Shown here piece by piece: positions 1 through 6,584 of a stretch of 8,429 nucleotides of DNA. Numbering within the stretch: the stretch's first letter is position 1; each line of letters begins with the position of its first letter. The notes beneath the pieces are model-generated. The model worked only from the letters and a program-made list of their open reading frames with translations. It was not told where the DNA came from and did no database searches. The stretch lies in contig JAEEYJ010000124.1 in the NCBI GenBank assembly GCA_016291725.1, positions 1 to 8,429 on the forward strand. The letters run 5' to 3'. The position numbers and the translations under genes are program-made. Source of the DNA: Solobacterium sp. GTDB taxonomy: Bacteria > Bacillota_I > Bacilli_A > Erysipelotrichales > Erysipelotrichaceae.

Positions 1-603
1 GACAGGATCTGGAACGCCGGCGGATACTGGTACTACAAAGGAGACCACAGCATCTCCATACGCAGGGAAGAGAACGGTGAAATCTACTACGACTTCCACC
101 GTCTGGTCTATCATCCCATCGAGTTTACTGCGCTCCACCGCATCCAGGAAAAACCGGAGCCGGCACCGGAGGAAACCGTATATCCATCCACTATCCCGTC
201 CATCACGGAAGACGAACTGGATGAAAAGATCCGTTCAGGAGATCTCTTCGCTCTGTATCTGTATCTGCCGGGATGCAGCACCTGTGCACAGTTCAGTCCC
301 ATTCTCTCTGAATACGCAGACGCAGGCCTGCTGGAGATCCGCCGGATCTCCATGATCGGACTGAAGGAAGACAGTTTCCTCTACGGCGAAGTACTGTACA
401 CACCCACTGTCCTTCTCTTTGAAAACGGTGTGATTACTGCCCGTCTGCTGCCCAATGTGGATGAAGATATTCCGTACTACGGGAGTACAGAAAAGCTGTC
501 CGAATGGTTCCATATCCATGCCGGCACACCAATGATGGATGGTACAGCGGAAGCAGATCCGGAAGACTGTGATACCGGATGTGAAGTACATGTCGGAGAA
601 TAG
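1..603 (+). CDS. Thioredoxin-fold protein, 5' end missing
   Basis: The reading frame is open from the first base to a TAG at 601-603, giving 200 visible residues; the only in-frame ATG is far inside the fold (352), so the true start lies outside the window. Residues about 70-175 read as a thioredoxin-like domain: a beta strand (LFALYLYLPG), a CxxC redox motif (Cys92-Ser-Thr-Cys95), and a later YTPTVLLFENG segment whose Pro135 sits at the position of the conserved cis-proline. The first 60 or so residues are rich in Tyr and Trp and form a module I do not recognise, joined by a Pro/Glu-rich linker (KPEPAPEE). The tail is acidic and ends with a second cysteine pair, Cys190 and Cys194 in CDTGC. 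By family knowledge this would be a thiol-disulfide oxidoreductase or a thioredoxin-like binding module; the substrate is unknown. Whether it is secreted or cytoplasmic cannot be judged without the N-terminus. It is the only plus-strand gene here and converges on the tRNA. Confidence 0.8.
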   Translation, partial: DRIWNAGGYWYYKGDHSISIRREENGEIYYDFHRLVYHPIEFTALHRIQEKPEPAPEETVYPSTIPSITEDELDEKIRSGDLFALYLYLPGCSTCAQFSPILSEYADAGLLEIRRISMIGLKEDSFLYGEVLYTPTVLLFENGVITARLLPNVDEDIPYYGSTEKLSEWFHIHAGTPMMDGTAEADPEDCDTGCEVHVGE

Positions 604-604
604 A

Positions 605-631
605 AAAAATACCGCTTGATGCGGTATTTTT
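605..631. terminator. Bidirectional intrinsic terminator between the thioredoxin-like gene and tRNA-Lys
   Basis: A perfect 11-bp stem (605-615 pairing with 621-631) encloses the 5-nt loop TTGAT. The outer part is A/T only and the inner part is TACCGC/GCGGTA, so each strand ends in a U-run of five or six. It lies one base after the stop of the plus-strand gene and two bases beyond the CCA end of the minus-strand tRNA, so it can end both convergent transcripts. Confidence 0.9.
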
Positions 632-633
632 GA

Positions 634-709
634 TGGTGGTCCCTTAGGGACTCGAACCCTAGACCCACTGATTAAGAGTCAGTTGCTCTACCAACTGAGC
701 TAAGGAACC
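634..709 (-). tRNA. tRNA-Lys (anticodon CUU)
   Basis: The minus strand folds into a full 76-nt cloverleaf. The acceptor stem is GGTTCCT with AGGGACC (one G-U pair), the D arm begins GCTCAGTTGGTAGAGC, the anticodon stem is ACTGA/TCAGT around the 7-nt loop CTCTTAA with anticodon CTT, and the T arm is TAGGG-TTCGAGT-CCCTA. The discriminator base is A, and CCA is encoded at 634-636. The CUU anticodon reads AAG lysine codons. It has its own upstream promoter and terminator, so it is probably transcribed alone. Confidence 0.97.
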
Positions 710-728
710 ATGACTCAGCGCATGTATT

Positions 729-756
729 ATTATAACAAATATCATTCTGATTACAA
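729..756 (-). promoter_or_regulatory. Probable sigma-A promoter for tRNA-Lys
   Basis: On the minus strand a perfect -10 box TATAAT (729-734) lies 16 bp after TTGTAA (751-756), a 4-of-6 match to the -35 consensus, in an A/T-rich stretch. Transcription would begin near 722, about 13 nt before the mature tRNA 5' end, a reasonable leader length for RNase P processing. Confidence 0.65.
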
Positions 757-770
757 TAGTTATTTTCAAT

Positions 771-797
771 AAAAAAAGCGGACTCTCCGTCCGCTTT
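771..797 (-). terminator. Intrinsic terminator of the first C26 hydrolase gene
   Basis: On the minus strand a 9-bp stem AAAGCGGAC/GTCCGCTTT (789-797 with 775-783) has a 5-nt loop and runs into T's at 771-777. It starts 9 bp after the TAA stop of the hydrolase gene and separates that gene from the tRNA promoter. Confidence 0.92.
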
Positions 798-805
798 CTG
801 TCTCA

Positions 806-1513
806 TTATTTGCCCGCAGCCTTCAGGAAGGACTCAAAGATACCGTCCTGTTCCGGATACTTCGTAATATCCATCATTTCCGGATGCCACTGCACAGCCC
901 AGACAAACTTCTTGTCCGGACGGTAGACCGCTTCCGTAATGCCGTCATCCGAAACAGCCATTACCTTCAGACCCTCACCGACCTTGCGGATGGCCTGATG
1001 GTGCGTACTGTTGACCGGGATATTCAGCTTGCCGAACAGATCGGCGATCGGTGTGCCTTCCACCAGATCCACAGTGTGCTGCGCGTTGGCCCAGCGCTCA
1101 TCGACAACAGAATTGTGCGCGTTACCCTCAATATCCGTATGCAGATCCTGGTACAGCGTTCCGCCGCAGACTACGTTTACCATCTGTGTCCCTCTGCAGG
1201 TAGCCAGTACCGGCAGGTCCATTTCAATCGCAATCCTGACATAGGCAGAGTCTGCCGCGTCACGGATCGGTGTCGGTGTTCCGCTGGCGCGGTTCTCTTC
1301 CCCGTACATGTGCGGATCGATGTCTTCACCACCGGTCACGACAATACCATCAATGCGTTCGAAGATGGCTCTGATCTCTTCTTCGTTGTCTGTTATCGGA
1401 AGCAGAATGGGCAGTGCCCCGTTCCGTTCCAGAGCACTGATATATGTGTTGGTCATAACAATGCCGTGGTAAGGTTCATAGTACATCGGTGTAATTCCGA
1501 TCAGTGGTTTCAT
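806..1513 (-). CDS. Peptidase C26 / gamma-glutamyl-GABA hydrolase-like class I glutamine amidotransferase (copy 1)
   Basis: This 235-residue protein spans a complete class I glutamine amidotransferase fold. The N-terminus KPLIGITP is typical of PuuD-type C26 hydrolases, followed by the VVTGGEDIDP motif. The nucleophile is Cys106 in ATCRGTQ (AxCRGxQ fits PuuD rather than biosynthetic amidotransferases), and the His-Glu pair is His210/Glu212 in VQWHPE. The conserved NSTHHQAI segment lies between. By family knowledge it hydrolyses gamma-glutamyl amide bonds, for example gamma-glutamyl-GABA in putrescine breakdown; the true substrate is not shown, and no other putrescine genes are nearby. It has no ammonia-accepting synthase domain and no signal peptide, so it should be a free cytoplasmic hydrolase. 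The start is supported by GGAGG nine bases upstream of ATG. The paralogue lies immediately upstream but ends in its own terminator, so this copy probably has its own promoter. Confidence 0.9.
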   Translation of the reverse strand: MKPLIGITPMYYEPYHGIVMTNTYISALERNGALPILLPITDNEEEIRAIFERIDGIVVTGGEDIDPHMYGEENRASGTPTPIRDAADSAYVRIAIEMDLPVLATCRGTQMVNVVCGGTLYQDLHTDIEGNAHNSVVDERWANAQHTVDLVEGTPIADLFGKLNIPVNSTHHQAIRKVGEGLKVMAVSDDGITEAVYRPDKKFVWAVQWHPEMMDITKYPEQDGIFESFLKAAGK

Positions 1514-1534
1514 AGTATCGATCCTCCTTGTTCC

Positions 1535-1563
1535 AATGTATTGCAGAAGAGGGATGAACTCAA
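1535..1563 (-). promoter_or_regulatory. Possible promoter of C26 hydrolase copy 1
   Basis: TTGAGT (1558-1563) and TACATT (1535-1540) on the minus strand each match 4 of 6 consensus bases with a 17-bp spacer. Transcription would start near 1528, leaving a very short leader just ahead of the ribosome binding site. The upstream terminator at 1636-1662 implies that some promoter exists in 1514-1635, but this assignment is weak. Confidence 0.3.
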
Positions 1564-1612
1564 CAGATTCATGCTGTACCGTATGAAGAAAATCGGGTTT
1601 TTCTCTTTGAAA

Positions 1613-1628
1613 CTGAAATTATTTTCAG
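1613..1628. repeat. Short inverted repeat CTGAAA-ATAA-TTTCAG, possible operator
   Basis: Two 6-bp arms (1613-1618 and 1623-1628) flank a 4-bp A/T spacer. It sits 7 bp beyond the outer end of the copy 2 terminator and about 100 bp upstream of the copy 1 start. Size and symmetry resemble a repressor or activator half-site pair, but a dyad this short can occur by chance. Confidence 0.25.
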
Positions 1629-1635
1629 AATACAC

Positions 1636-1662
1636 AAAAAAAACCGGGTTTTCGCCCGGTTT
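1636..1662 (-). terminator. Intrinsic terminator of C26 hydrolase copy 2
   Basis: On the minus strand an 8-bp stem AAACCGGG/CCCGGTTT (1655-1662 with 1641-1648) closes a 6-nt loop and ends in a run of eight T's (1636-1643). It begins 7 bp after the TAA of copy 2 and should largely uncouple copy 1 from upstream transcription. Confidence 0.93.
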
Positions 1663-1669
1663 CTTCAGT

Positions 1670-2383
1670 TTATCTGCACTGTTCAATGAAATAACGGAAA
1701 ACCCGCTTGCTGTCCTCACGATAGCCGAAGTCTGATTCCGGATGCCACATTACACCCCAGACGTACTTTTTCTCCGGATCGTAGACCGCTTCCACCAGCC
1801 GGTCCGCGCTCCTGCCCATCACGGTCAGCCCTTCACCGACAGTCTTGATCGCCTGGTGGTGGAATCCATGGGCTCCTGTATAATCCCTTTCAATCACATT
1901 GTGGATCGGGGATCCCGGTACAAGCGTGACATCGTGGATTGCGGATTCCTTGGAAAGGCCCAGTTTCCGGTCATGCGGTGTATTGATGAACGGACACTCG
2001 ATCCGGATATCCTGGATCAGTGTACCGCCATAGGCAACATTGATCGCCTGCAGACCGTAGCAGATGCCCAGGAGCGGCTTGTCTGCCGCCTTGATCTTCC
2101 CGATCATCGCCAGAGTATACACGTCCCGGAAACGCTGTACCGGTGCTGTATACGGCGCATACGCTGCACCGTACAGTTCAGGATGAATATCCCTGCCGCC
2201 CGGAATCAGGAATCCATCGCAAGCGGCGACCTGTGCATCCATCTCCGCATCATCTTCCGTAATATGCAGCAGCTTCACCCGACCGCCGGATTCCTCCACG
2301 GCCCTAACATACTCATCTCCGATGAACTCTTTGTCAAATCTTCTGTCGAACTGCGGCAGAATGCCGATAATCGGTCTGTCCAT
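1670..2383 (-). CDS. Peptidase C26 / gamma-glutamyl hydrolase-like class I glutamine amidotransferase (copy 2)
   Basis: This protein has 237 residues from the chosen start. It is the same fold as its neighbour: RPIIGILPQ at the N-terminus, FLIPGGRDIHPELYG, nucleophile Cys108 in GICYGLQ, FHHQAIKTVGEG, and His214/Glu216 in VMWHPE, so the catalytic triad is intact. The nucleophile elbow GICYG differs from the ATCRG of copy 1, and the segment after the nucleophile is also diverged, so the two probably prefer different substrates. The likely activity is hydrolysis of a gamma-glutamyl or related amide in the cytoplasm; the substrate is unknown. The start at 2383 was chosen because GGAGGG lies eight bases upstream and MDRPIIGILP aligns with the paralogue's N-terminus; an in-frame ATG 18 codons upstream (2437) has no family-like sequence after it and overlaps an intergenic hairpin. 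It may be co-transcribed with the DUF349 gene 72 bp upstream. Confidence 0.88.
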   Translation of the reverse strand: MDRPIIGILPQFDRRFDKEFIGDEYVRAVEESGGRVKLLHITEDDAEMDAQVAACDGFLIPGGRDIHPELYGAAYAPYTAPVQRFRDVYTLAMIGKIKAADKPLLGICYGLQAINVAYGGTLIQDIRIECPFINTPHDRKLGLSKESAIHDVTLVPGSPIHNVIERDYTGAHGFHHQAIKTVGEGLTVMGRSADRLVEAVYDPEKKYVWGVMWHPESDFGYREDSKRVFRYFIEQCR

Positions 2384-2424
2384 ACTGTATTCCCTCCACT
2401 GCTGTATCCATTGAATCTGTTTGA

Positions 2425-2450
2425 AAGGTTCCTTCACCTGAAGGAACCTT
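2425..2450 (-). other. Stable intergenic hairpin between the DUF349 gene and C26 copy 2
   Basis: A perfect 11-bp stem, AAGGTTCCTTC (2425-2435) with GAAGGAACCTT (2440-2450), closes a 4-nt loop. It begins 5 bp after the DUF349 stop. On the minus strand it is followed by TCAAAC rather than a U-run, and no clear promoter follows it before copy 2. It may be a weak or partial terminator, or an mRNA end or processing structure that lowers but does not abolish expression of copy 2. Confidence 0.6.
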
Positions 2451-2455
2451 CCTGA

Positions 2456-3814
2456 TCAGTCAAGTCTTTTCTTCAACTCTTCCAGTTCTCTCTCGAGTGT
2501 TTCTCTTTCACCGTTCTTCAGGAACAGACGGCGGTTGATATCCTCGCTGATGGTTGCGTTCGGCGCAATCGACAGACGGTACTCCAGATCCTCGATCTCA
2601 GCCTTGCACGCATCCAGCGCTTCCTGCTTGCGGTCAACATCGCTCTGGATCCGCTTCAGCGCTGCGCTGCGCTTGCCGTTCCAGAATACTTCCTTTGCTT
2701 CCTTGAACTCGTCCCACAGACGATCATTGTCGTTCTTTCCGGAATAGCCGGCTGTCTTCCACTCGACATCCAGCGCCTTCATCCGGTCGGTGATCTCCTT
2801 GGTGAAACTGGACTTGGCAGCCAGTTCCTTCGCTTCTTCGATCAGCTTGTTCTTCAGCTCAATGCTGGCAGCCCACGCTGCGTTGCGCTCATCGAACCAG
2901 GCCTGCCTTGCCTTGTTGAAGCCCTGGCGCAGCCCGTTGAACTTCGCCCACAGTTCCTCATCCAGCTCGTGTCCTGCGCTTCCGGCAGCCTTCCACTCAT
3001 TGAAGATTTCGTTCAGCTTCTCACCGGTTTCCTTCCAGTTCTGAGGGTTCTCCACCAGCGCAGCCGTCTTCTCCAGAATCTCATTCTTCTTTGCAGCAGC
3101 CTCTTCACGCCTCGCATCGATCGTCGCAAAGAATTCCTTCTGACGCTCACGGAACGCTCTTTCAATACGGTTGAACTGGGTTCTCAGTTCAGAATCAGCC
3201 TTTTCACCGGCTGTTCCGATCTCGCTGAGTTCCTTGCGCAGTCCCTGCAGCGCTTCCCTTGTCTTTCTCCATTCATTGGACTGGGCGATCTCTTCCGCTC
3301 TGCGGATGATTTCTTCCTTCAGCCCACGGTTGGTACGGACCTTCTCCAGACGGTCCTGGGCACCGCTCAGTGTCGCTTCAAACCGCTTGTGGAACACTTC
3401 CTCAGCCGGTGTATTCCAATTCTCTACCGCGTTCCAGCGCGCTTCCAGATCTTTCAGCGCTTCTTCATCATCACTTCCGAAATTCCTGACGAACTCCTCT
3501 GCTTCACGGCAGAGATCCCGCTTCTTCAGGATGTCGTTCTCCATATCCTCCAGCGCATGATCGCCGTGTTCTGTACCGTACTCTATGGCTCCGCCTTCCG
3601 CAGCTGAATGCTTCCAGACAAACATACGGTAATCACCGTTGACTTCGATACCGCTCCAGTATCCGTGTCCGTCGTCCGCATCCTCCCTCGGCGCACAAGC
3701 ATTGCCCTCGGCATCCACCGCACCATAGTAGATGTCTACAGTCCGACCGCCGAACGTTTTATGCGCACGAAGCCTCGTCTTCGCATACTGGTCGTTAAAT
3801 TCGGGCTTGTTCAT
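2456..3814 (-). CDS. DUF349 repeat protein with an unassigned N-terminal module
   Basis: This 452-residue protein is soluble and highly charged. Residues 1-90 form a separate small module rich in Gly, Asp and aromatics (DDGHGYWSGIEVNG, YRMFVWKHS) that I do not recognise. After it come about four helical repeats of the DUF349 type, near residues 95-155, 165-228, 242-307 and 320-382. The later ones show the family pattern of a Lys/Glu-rich helix, then WK.AG, then LW..F......F and a basic end (for example DEELWAKFNGLRQGF and NDRLWDEFKEAKEVF). Residues 385-452 are a predicted coiled coil ending LERELEELKKRLD. DUF349 has no firmly established biochemical function that I can state, so none is assigned. 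The start at 3814 has AGGAGG eight bases upstream; the frame stays open further upstream but runs into the promoter. There is no signal peptide, so the protein is probably cytoplasmic. Confidence 0.88.
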   Translation of the reverse strand: MNKPEFNDQYAKTRLRAHKTFGGRTVDIYYGAVDAEGNACAPREDADDGHGYWSGIEVNGDYRMFVWKHSAAEGGAIEYGTEHGDHALEDMENDILKKRDLCREAEEFVRNFGSDDEEALKDLEARWNAVENWNTPAEEVFHKRFEATLSGAQDRLEKVRTNRGLKEEIIRRAEEIAQSNEWRKTREALQGLRKELSEIGTAGEKADSELRTQFNRIERAFRERQKEFFATIDARREEAAAKKNEILEKTAALVENPQNWKETGEKLNEIFNEWKAAGSAGHELDEELWAKFNGLRQGFNKARQAWFDERNAAWAASIELKNKLIEEAKELAAKSSFTKEITDRMKALDVEWKTAGYSGKNDNDRLWDEFKEAKEVFWNGKRSAALKRIQSDVDRKQEALDACKAEIEDLEYRLSIAPNATISEDINRRLFLKNGERETLERELEELKKRLD

Positions 3815-3854
3815 AGATAGATCCTCCTTACACGTGACATAACGTAATAAATTC

Positions 3855-3882
3855 ATTATACTCTTACGACTGCTGTTGAAAA
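3855..3882 (-). promoter_or_regulatory. Probable sigma-A promoter of the DUF349 gene
   Basis: On the minus strand a perfect TATAAT (3855-3860) lies 16 bp after TTTTCA (3877-3882), a 4-of-6 match to the -35 consensus. Transcription from about 3848 would give a leader of roughly 35 nt containing the AGGAGG site. The flanking region 3815-3914 is A/T-rich. It holds no convincing terminator for the upstream prepilin peptidase gene, so read-through into the DUF349 gene is possible. Confidence 0.6.
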
Positions 3883-3889
3883 CAGAAGT
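3869..3889. repeat. Imperfect palindrome over the DUF349 promoter -35 region
   Basis: The 21-bp segment is centred on 3879. The arms CTGTT and AACAG pair fully, and three further symmetric pairs (ACT/AGT) lie beyond one mismatch, giving eight of nine paired positions outside the central three bases. It overlaps the proposed -35 box, as expected of a repressor operator. No regulator gene is adjacent to it. Confidence 0.35.
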
Positions 3890-3914
3890 ATTCGCATATT
3901 TTTGCGTTTTTTTA

Positions 3915-4631
3915 TCACTTCGGCAGATACAGTAACACCAGCGGGTCAATCAGCCCTGTCACTGTTGGCAGAATCCCTGCCAGAAACAACGGTACGTAGG
4001 CCAGCTTTCTTTTCCGGAGGACGATGCACACTACTGCACCCGCCCACATGGACAGCACAAACGCCGCGGCGACCTGCCTGCCGAGCAGGAAGCCGCTCCA
4101 GGCAAGCAGACGTATATCTCCGCTGCCCATAAGAGGACGCAGCCTGCAGATGATCCAGAGCGGCAGAGCCGGCACCAGAAAAAAAACAAGGCGCTCCGGC
4201 AGCGGAACCGTACCGGTGAGGCAGTCCAGTGCACCGAGTACAGCGATCCCGTACTGCAGAAACACCGGGATGCTCATTGTCCTGCGGTCGATCCGGCTCA
4301 TGGCCATCAGGACTGCGCAGTACAGGATCATGATCCACCGGTGCAGAGGACTGCCCGTACACCATTGCCGCATGCATACCGCCAGAACACCGCCGCCGCT
4401 CTCCCACAGGAACACATGCACAGGGATCCTCTCTCCGCAGTACCGGCATCTGCCGCGGTACAGCAGATACGATACGACCGGGATGATATCGGTCCATGCC
4501 AGTCCATGCCGGCAATGGCTGCAGTGCGACCGCCCGTGTATGAAGTCCTCTTCGTCCATGATACGGTCGGCCATGCAGCAGGCAAAGGAAAACAGTGCAC
4601 TGCCGAAAAGAAACGTAAAGAAAAGATACAT
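3915..4631 (-). CDS. Prepilin peptidase (A24 family, type IV prepilin-like leader peptidase)
   Basis: This 238-residue polytopic membrane protein has the full layout of bifunctional prepilin peptidases. The first membrane segment is GSALFSFACCMADR. A cytoplasmic zinc-type loop follows with two cysteine pairs, Cys37/Cys40 (CSHC) and Cys62/Cys65 (CRYC), around the conserved LAWTDIIPVVSYLLYRG. The two catalytic aspartates are Asp115 in IDRRTMSIP and Asp172 in GSGDIRLL. The enzyme cleaves the leader of type IV pilin-like precursors at the inner face of the membrane and, in most members, N-methylates the new N-terminus. In Gram-positives this serves competence (ComC-type) or other pili; no pilin or assembly gene is in the window, so the system it serves is unknown. 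ATG has AGGAGGG seven bases upstream. The gene begins 33 bp after the GH43 lipoprotein stop and is probably co-transcribed with it. Confidence 0.93.
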   Translation of the reverse strand: MYLFFTFLFGSALFSFACCMADRIMDEEDFIHGRSHCSHCRHGLAWTDIIPVVSYLLYRGRCRYCGERIPVHVFLWESGGGVLAVCMRQWCTGSPLHRWIMILYCAVLMAMSRIDRRTMSIPVFLQYGIAVLGALDCLTGTVPLPERLVFFLVPALPLWIICRLRPLMGSGDIRLLAWSGFLLGRQVAAAFVLSMWAGAVVCIVLRKRKLAYVPLFLAGILPTVTGLIDPLVLLYLPK

Positions 4632-4664
4632 GATGGAACCCTCCTACCTGTATCTTTTGTATGT

Positions 4665-6584
4665 TTACTCTGTTTCCGTCAGCTTCCGGTACTCTTTTTC
4701 CGTAATCGGTATCACGGAACCATGCCTGACGTCCTCCTCCGGAAGAACGAGATTCTCTGTATCCGACCAGTCCACCGTATGCTCGTAATCCAGACCGTCG
4801 AAGGTACCGGCCAGGAAGGTATGATCGGCGAAGTGATCCACGTACAGATGATATCCTTCTGTATGGATGTCCCGGAAGACAATCGGACCTTCTACGGCTC
4901 TTTCAAGGATCAGATGCTTGTAGTCGTAGGTCTTCCAGATATTGCCGCCGAGCCGGTCCGTTACGGCACTGTAGATGGTCTGCGCCGGTCCGCGCTCATC
5001 CTTGTATACGATCCAGTAGCGTCCGTCCATCGGAAACAGCGATGCATCAATGACCGGATACTGCGGATCAAAGAAGATCTCCGGATAGGAGAAATGCTCC
5101 AGGTCTCTGGTAGTCACCGCGTATACAGGGCCTCTCTCCTCTGCCGGTGCAGAGAAATAGATCCAGTACACTCCGTTTTCGTTGTCATAGTACAGATCCG
5201 GTGCCCAGGCCCGGGTGCCATCCATATAGATTCCCGGATCCGGCCAGGCAGTACGGATCAGTCTTCCGCCTTCCAACCGGACCATATCCTCGGATTCCCA
5301 CATCCAGATCACGGGGCTGTCCCAGGAAGCGGTCGCGGTAACGATGAATCCACCGTCTGCTCTGCGGCTGACATGCGGATCCCGCACCGAATGCGTGTCT
5401 GTGCCGCTGATAACCGTATCCGTCCTTTTCCAGGTCAGTCCGTCTGTACTGACCGCTGTGCAGCCGGTCTCCCTGCCCTCTTCTCCGTTGAAGTAGGTCA
5501 TCAGGTAGCCGTAGGCTTCATCCAGCAGAACAATGCTGTACTCCCGTTCACAGGATAGGCTGCCGGATGCCAACGACGCATGCAGGGTAACGGGAAGCCT
5601 TTCTTCCTGGGATTCCTTGATCAGCCTGCCGTTCTCGATCCTGGCACCTGCGCTTACGGTATAATGCACTTCTGTACGCTCATGGATGGTCTGCGGCAGT
5701 CCGGCACCGCTGAACAGGACCCCTTCGATCATCGTGTCCAGTGCGCTGCAGTCTTCTTCAAACAATGTCTCTGCTGTGTCTCCTGCCACATGAAAGACAA
5801 AGGCTTTTTCAGCTGCAGAACCCGGCAGTTCCATCCGTGCATGTGCAATGACATCGGCGTCCCTGTCCGTACTGGTCAGGACACCGAGATAATTCATCGT
5901 TTCGTTGGATTCCACCGTCCACTGCACCGGCACGCCTTCCACTTCCACACCATCAAACCAAAGGCTTCTGCGCAGATGATCCTGGTCCGGATACTCGATC
6001 CGGTCCAGCAGTACGGCGGCTCTGTGCGCTTCATATTCCGGCACGAGCATTTCCTCGCTCCAATCATTGATCCGGATGCCGGAGACCCTTCCTGCTGTAC
6101 TGCCTTCCCCGCCGAAGCGGATTGTGCCCTGCAGTGCGGTTGAACGGTCCGTTTCCGCAGCGCAGATGCCGTTCAGATACAGCCTGGTGCCTTTCCGTCC
6201 GCTCTGCAGTGCAATCATGGACCACTGCCTTGTAGGCAGCCCGTCTCCCGCACTGATCGTCCACACATCATTTCCATCCTGCACGGACAGTGTCAGGCCT
6301 TTCAGGATACCGTCCTCCTCTGTCCTGCAGAGAATCTTCATTTCTGTGTTATCCCCTGTGCAGCACAGGATTGTTTCTTCCGGCAGACTGCTCAGAGGAC
6401 GGATCCAGAAAGACAGTGTCCAGTTCTTTGCGGCATCCGCTTCCAATGTGATCTCTTTCCCGGTGCCGATCTCTTCGTAATACCAGAGTCCATCGGTGGA
6501 ACTGCCTTCCCGGGCTGTTTCTTCCATATGTGTACACCCGCTCAGCATAAGCACAGCGGAACATAGTAAAACCGTTCGTTTCAT
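4665..6584 (-). CDS. GH43-type glycosidase lipoprotein with LamG-like and Ig-like modules
   Basis: From the chosen start the protein has 639 residues. A lipoprotein signal peptide MKRTVLLCSAVLMLSGC places the lipidated cysteine at 17, so the protein should be anchored outside the cell membrane. Residues about 35-185 resemble a LamG/concanavalin-type sandwich (WTLSFWIRPL, TRLYLNG, IRINDWSEE). About 190-270 looks like a degenerate bacterial Ig domain. From about 355 to the end is a five-bladed propeller of GH43 type: RDPHV with Asp402, WAPDLYYD, IDASLF with Asp513, VEGPIVFR with Glu565, and RHGSVIPIT. These supply the general base, pKa-modulating and acid residues of GH43, so an active enzyme is likely. 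Family members cut arabinose-, xylose- or galactose-containing glycans; the substrate cannot be read here. Neither this ATG nor one five codons upstream (6599) has a clear Shine-Dalgarno; 6584 is preferred because it gives a normal MKR signal start. An inverted repeat spans this start. Confidence 0.88.
   Translation of the reverse strand: MKRTVLLCSAVLMLSGCTHMEETAREGSSTDGLWYYEEIGTGKEITLEADAAKNWTLSFWIRPLSSLPEETILCCTGDNTEMKILCRTEEDGILKGLTLSVQDGNDVWTISAGDGLPTRQWSMIALQSGRKGTRLYLNGICAAETDRSTALQGTIRFGGEGSTAGRVSGIRINDWSEEMLVPEYEAHRAAVLLDRIEYPDQDHLRRSLWFDGVEVEGVPVQWTVESNETMNYLGVLTSTDRDADVIAHARMELPGSAAEKAFVFHVAGDTAETLFEEDCSALDTMIEGVLFSGAGLPQTIHERTEVHYTVSAGARIENGRLIKESQEERLPVTLHASLASGSLSCEREYSIVLLDEAYGYLMTYFNGEEGRETGCTAVSTDGLTWKRTDTVISGTDTHSVRDPHVSRRADGGFIVTATASWDSPVIWMWESEDMVRLEGGRLIRTAWPDPGIYMDGTRAWAPDLYYDNENGVYWIYFSAPAEERGPVYAVTTRDLEHFSYPEIFFDPQYPVIDASLFPMDGRYWIVYKDERGPAQTIYSAVTDRLGGNIWKTYDYKHLILERAVEGPIVFRDIHTEGYHLYVDHFADHTFLAGTFDGLDYEHTVDWSDTENLVLPEEDVRHGSVIPITEKEYRKLTETE

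Noticed and set aside
1514..1635. Riboswitch or T-box leader before C26 hydrolase copy 1.
   Set aside because: I saw no T-box sequence, no anti-terminator pair and no recognisable aptamer; only a short dyad and weak promoter-like boxes are present.
884..1735. Long plus-strand open frame opposite the first C26 hydrolase.
   Set aside because: It is fully antisense to a gene with intact family motifs, its translation is rich in Cys, Arg and His without domain pattern, and it has no ribosome binding site.
1742..2455. Plus-strand open frame opposite C26 hydrolase copy 2.
   Set aside because: The opposite strand has the catalytic Cys/His motifs and a good ribosome binding site; this frame has neither.
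3893..3913. Plus-strand terminator-like element (CGCA/TGCG stem followed by seven T's).
   Set aside because: The stem is only 4 bp and no plus-strand gene precedes it; on the minus strand the same sequence has no U-run after the stem.
3815..3949. N-terminal extension of the DUF349 protein by 45 codons.
   Set aside because: The extension would cross the proposed promoter and lacks a ribosome binding site, while the ATG at 3814 has AGGAGG at ideal spacing.
4341..5558. 405-codon plus-strand open frame opposite the prepilin peptidase and GH43 genes.
   Set aside because: It spans two well-supported minus-strand genes and their gap, shows no recognisable motif, and is explained by GC-biased third positions on the other strand.
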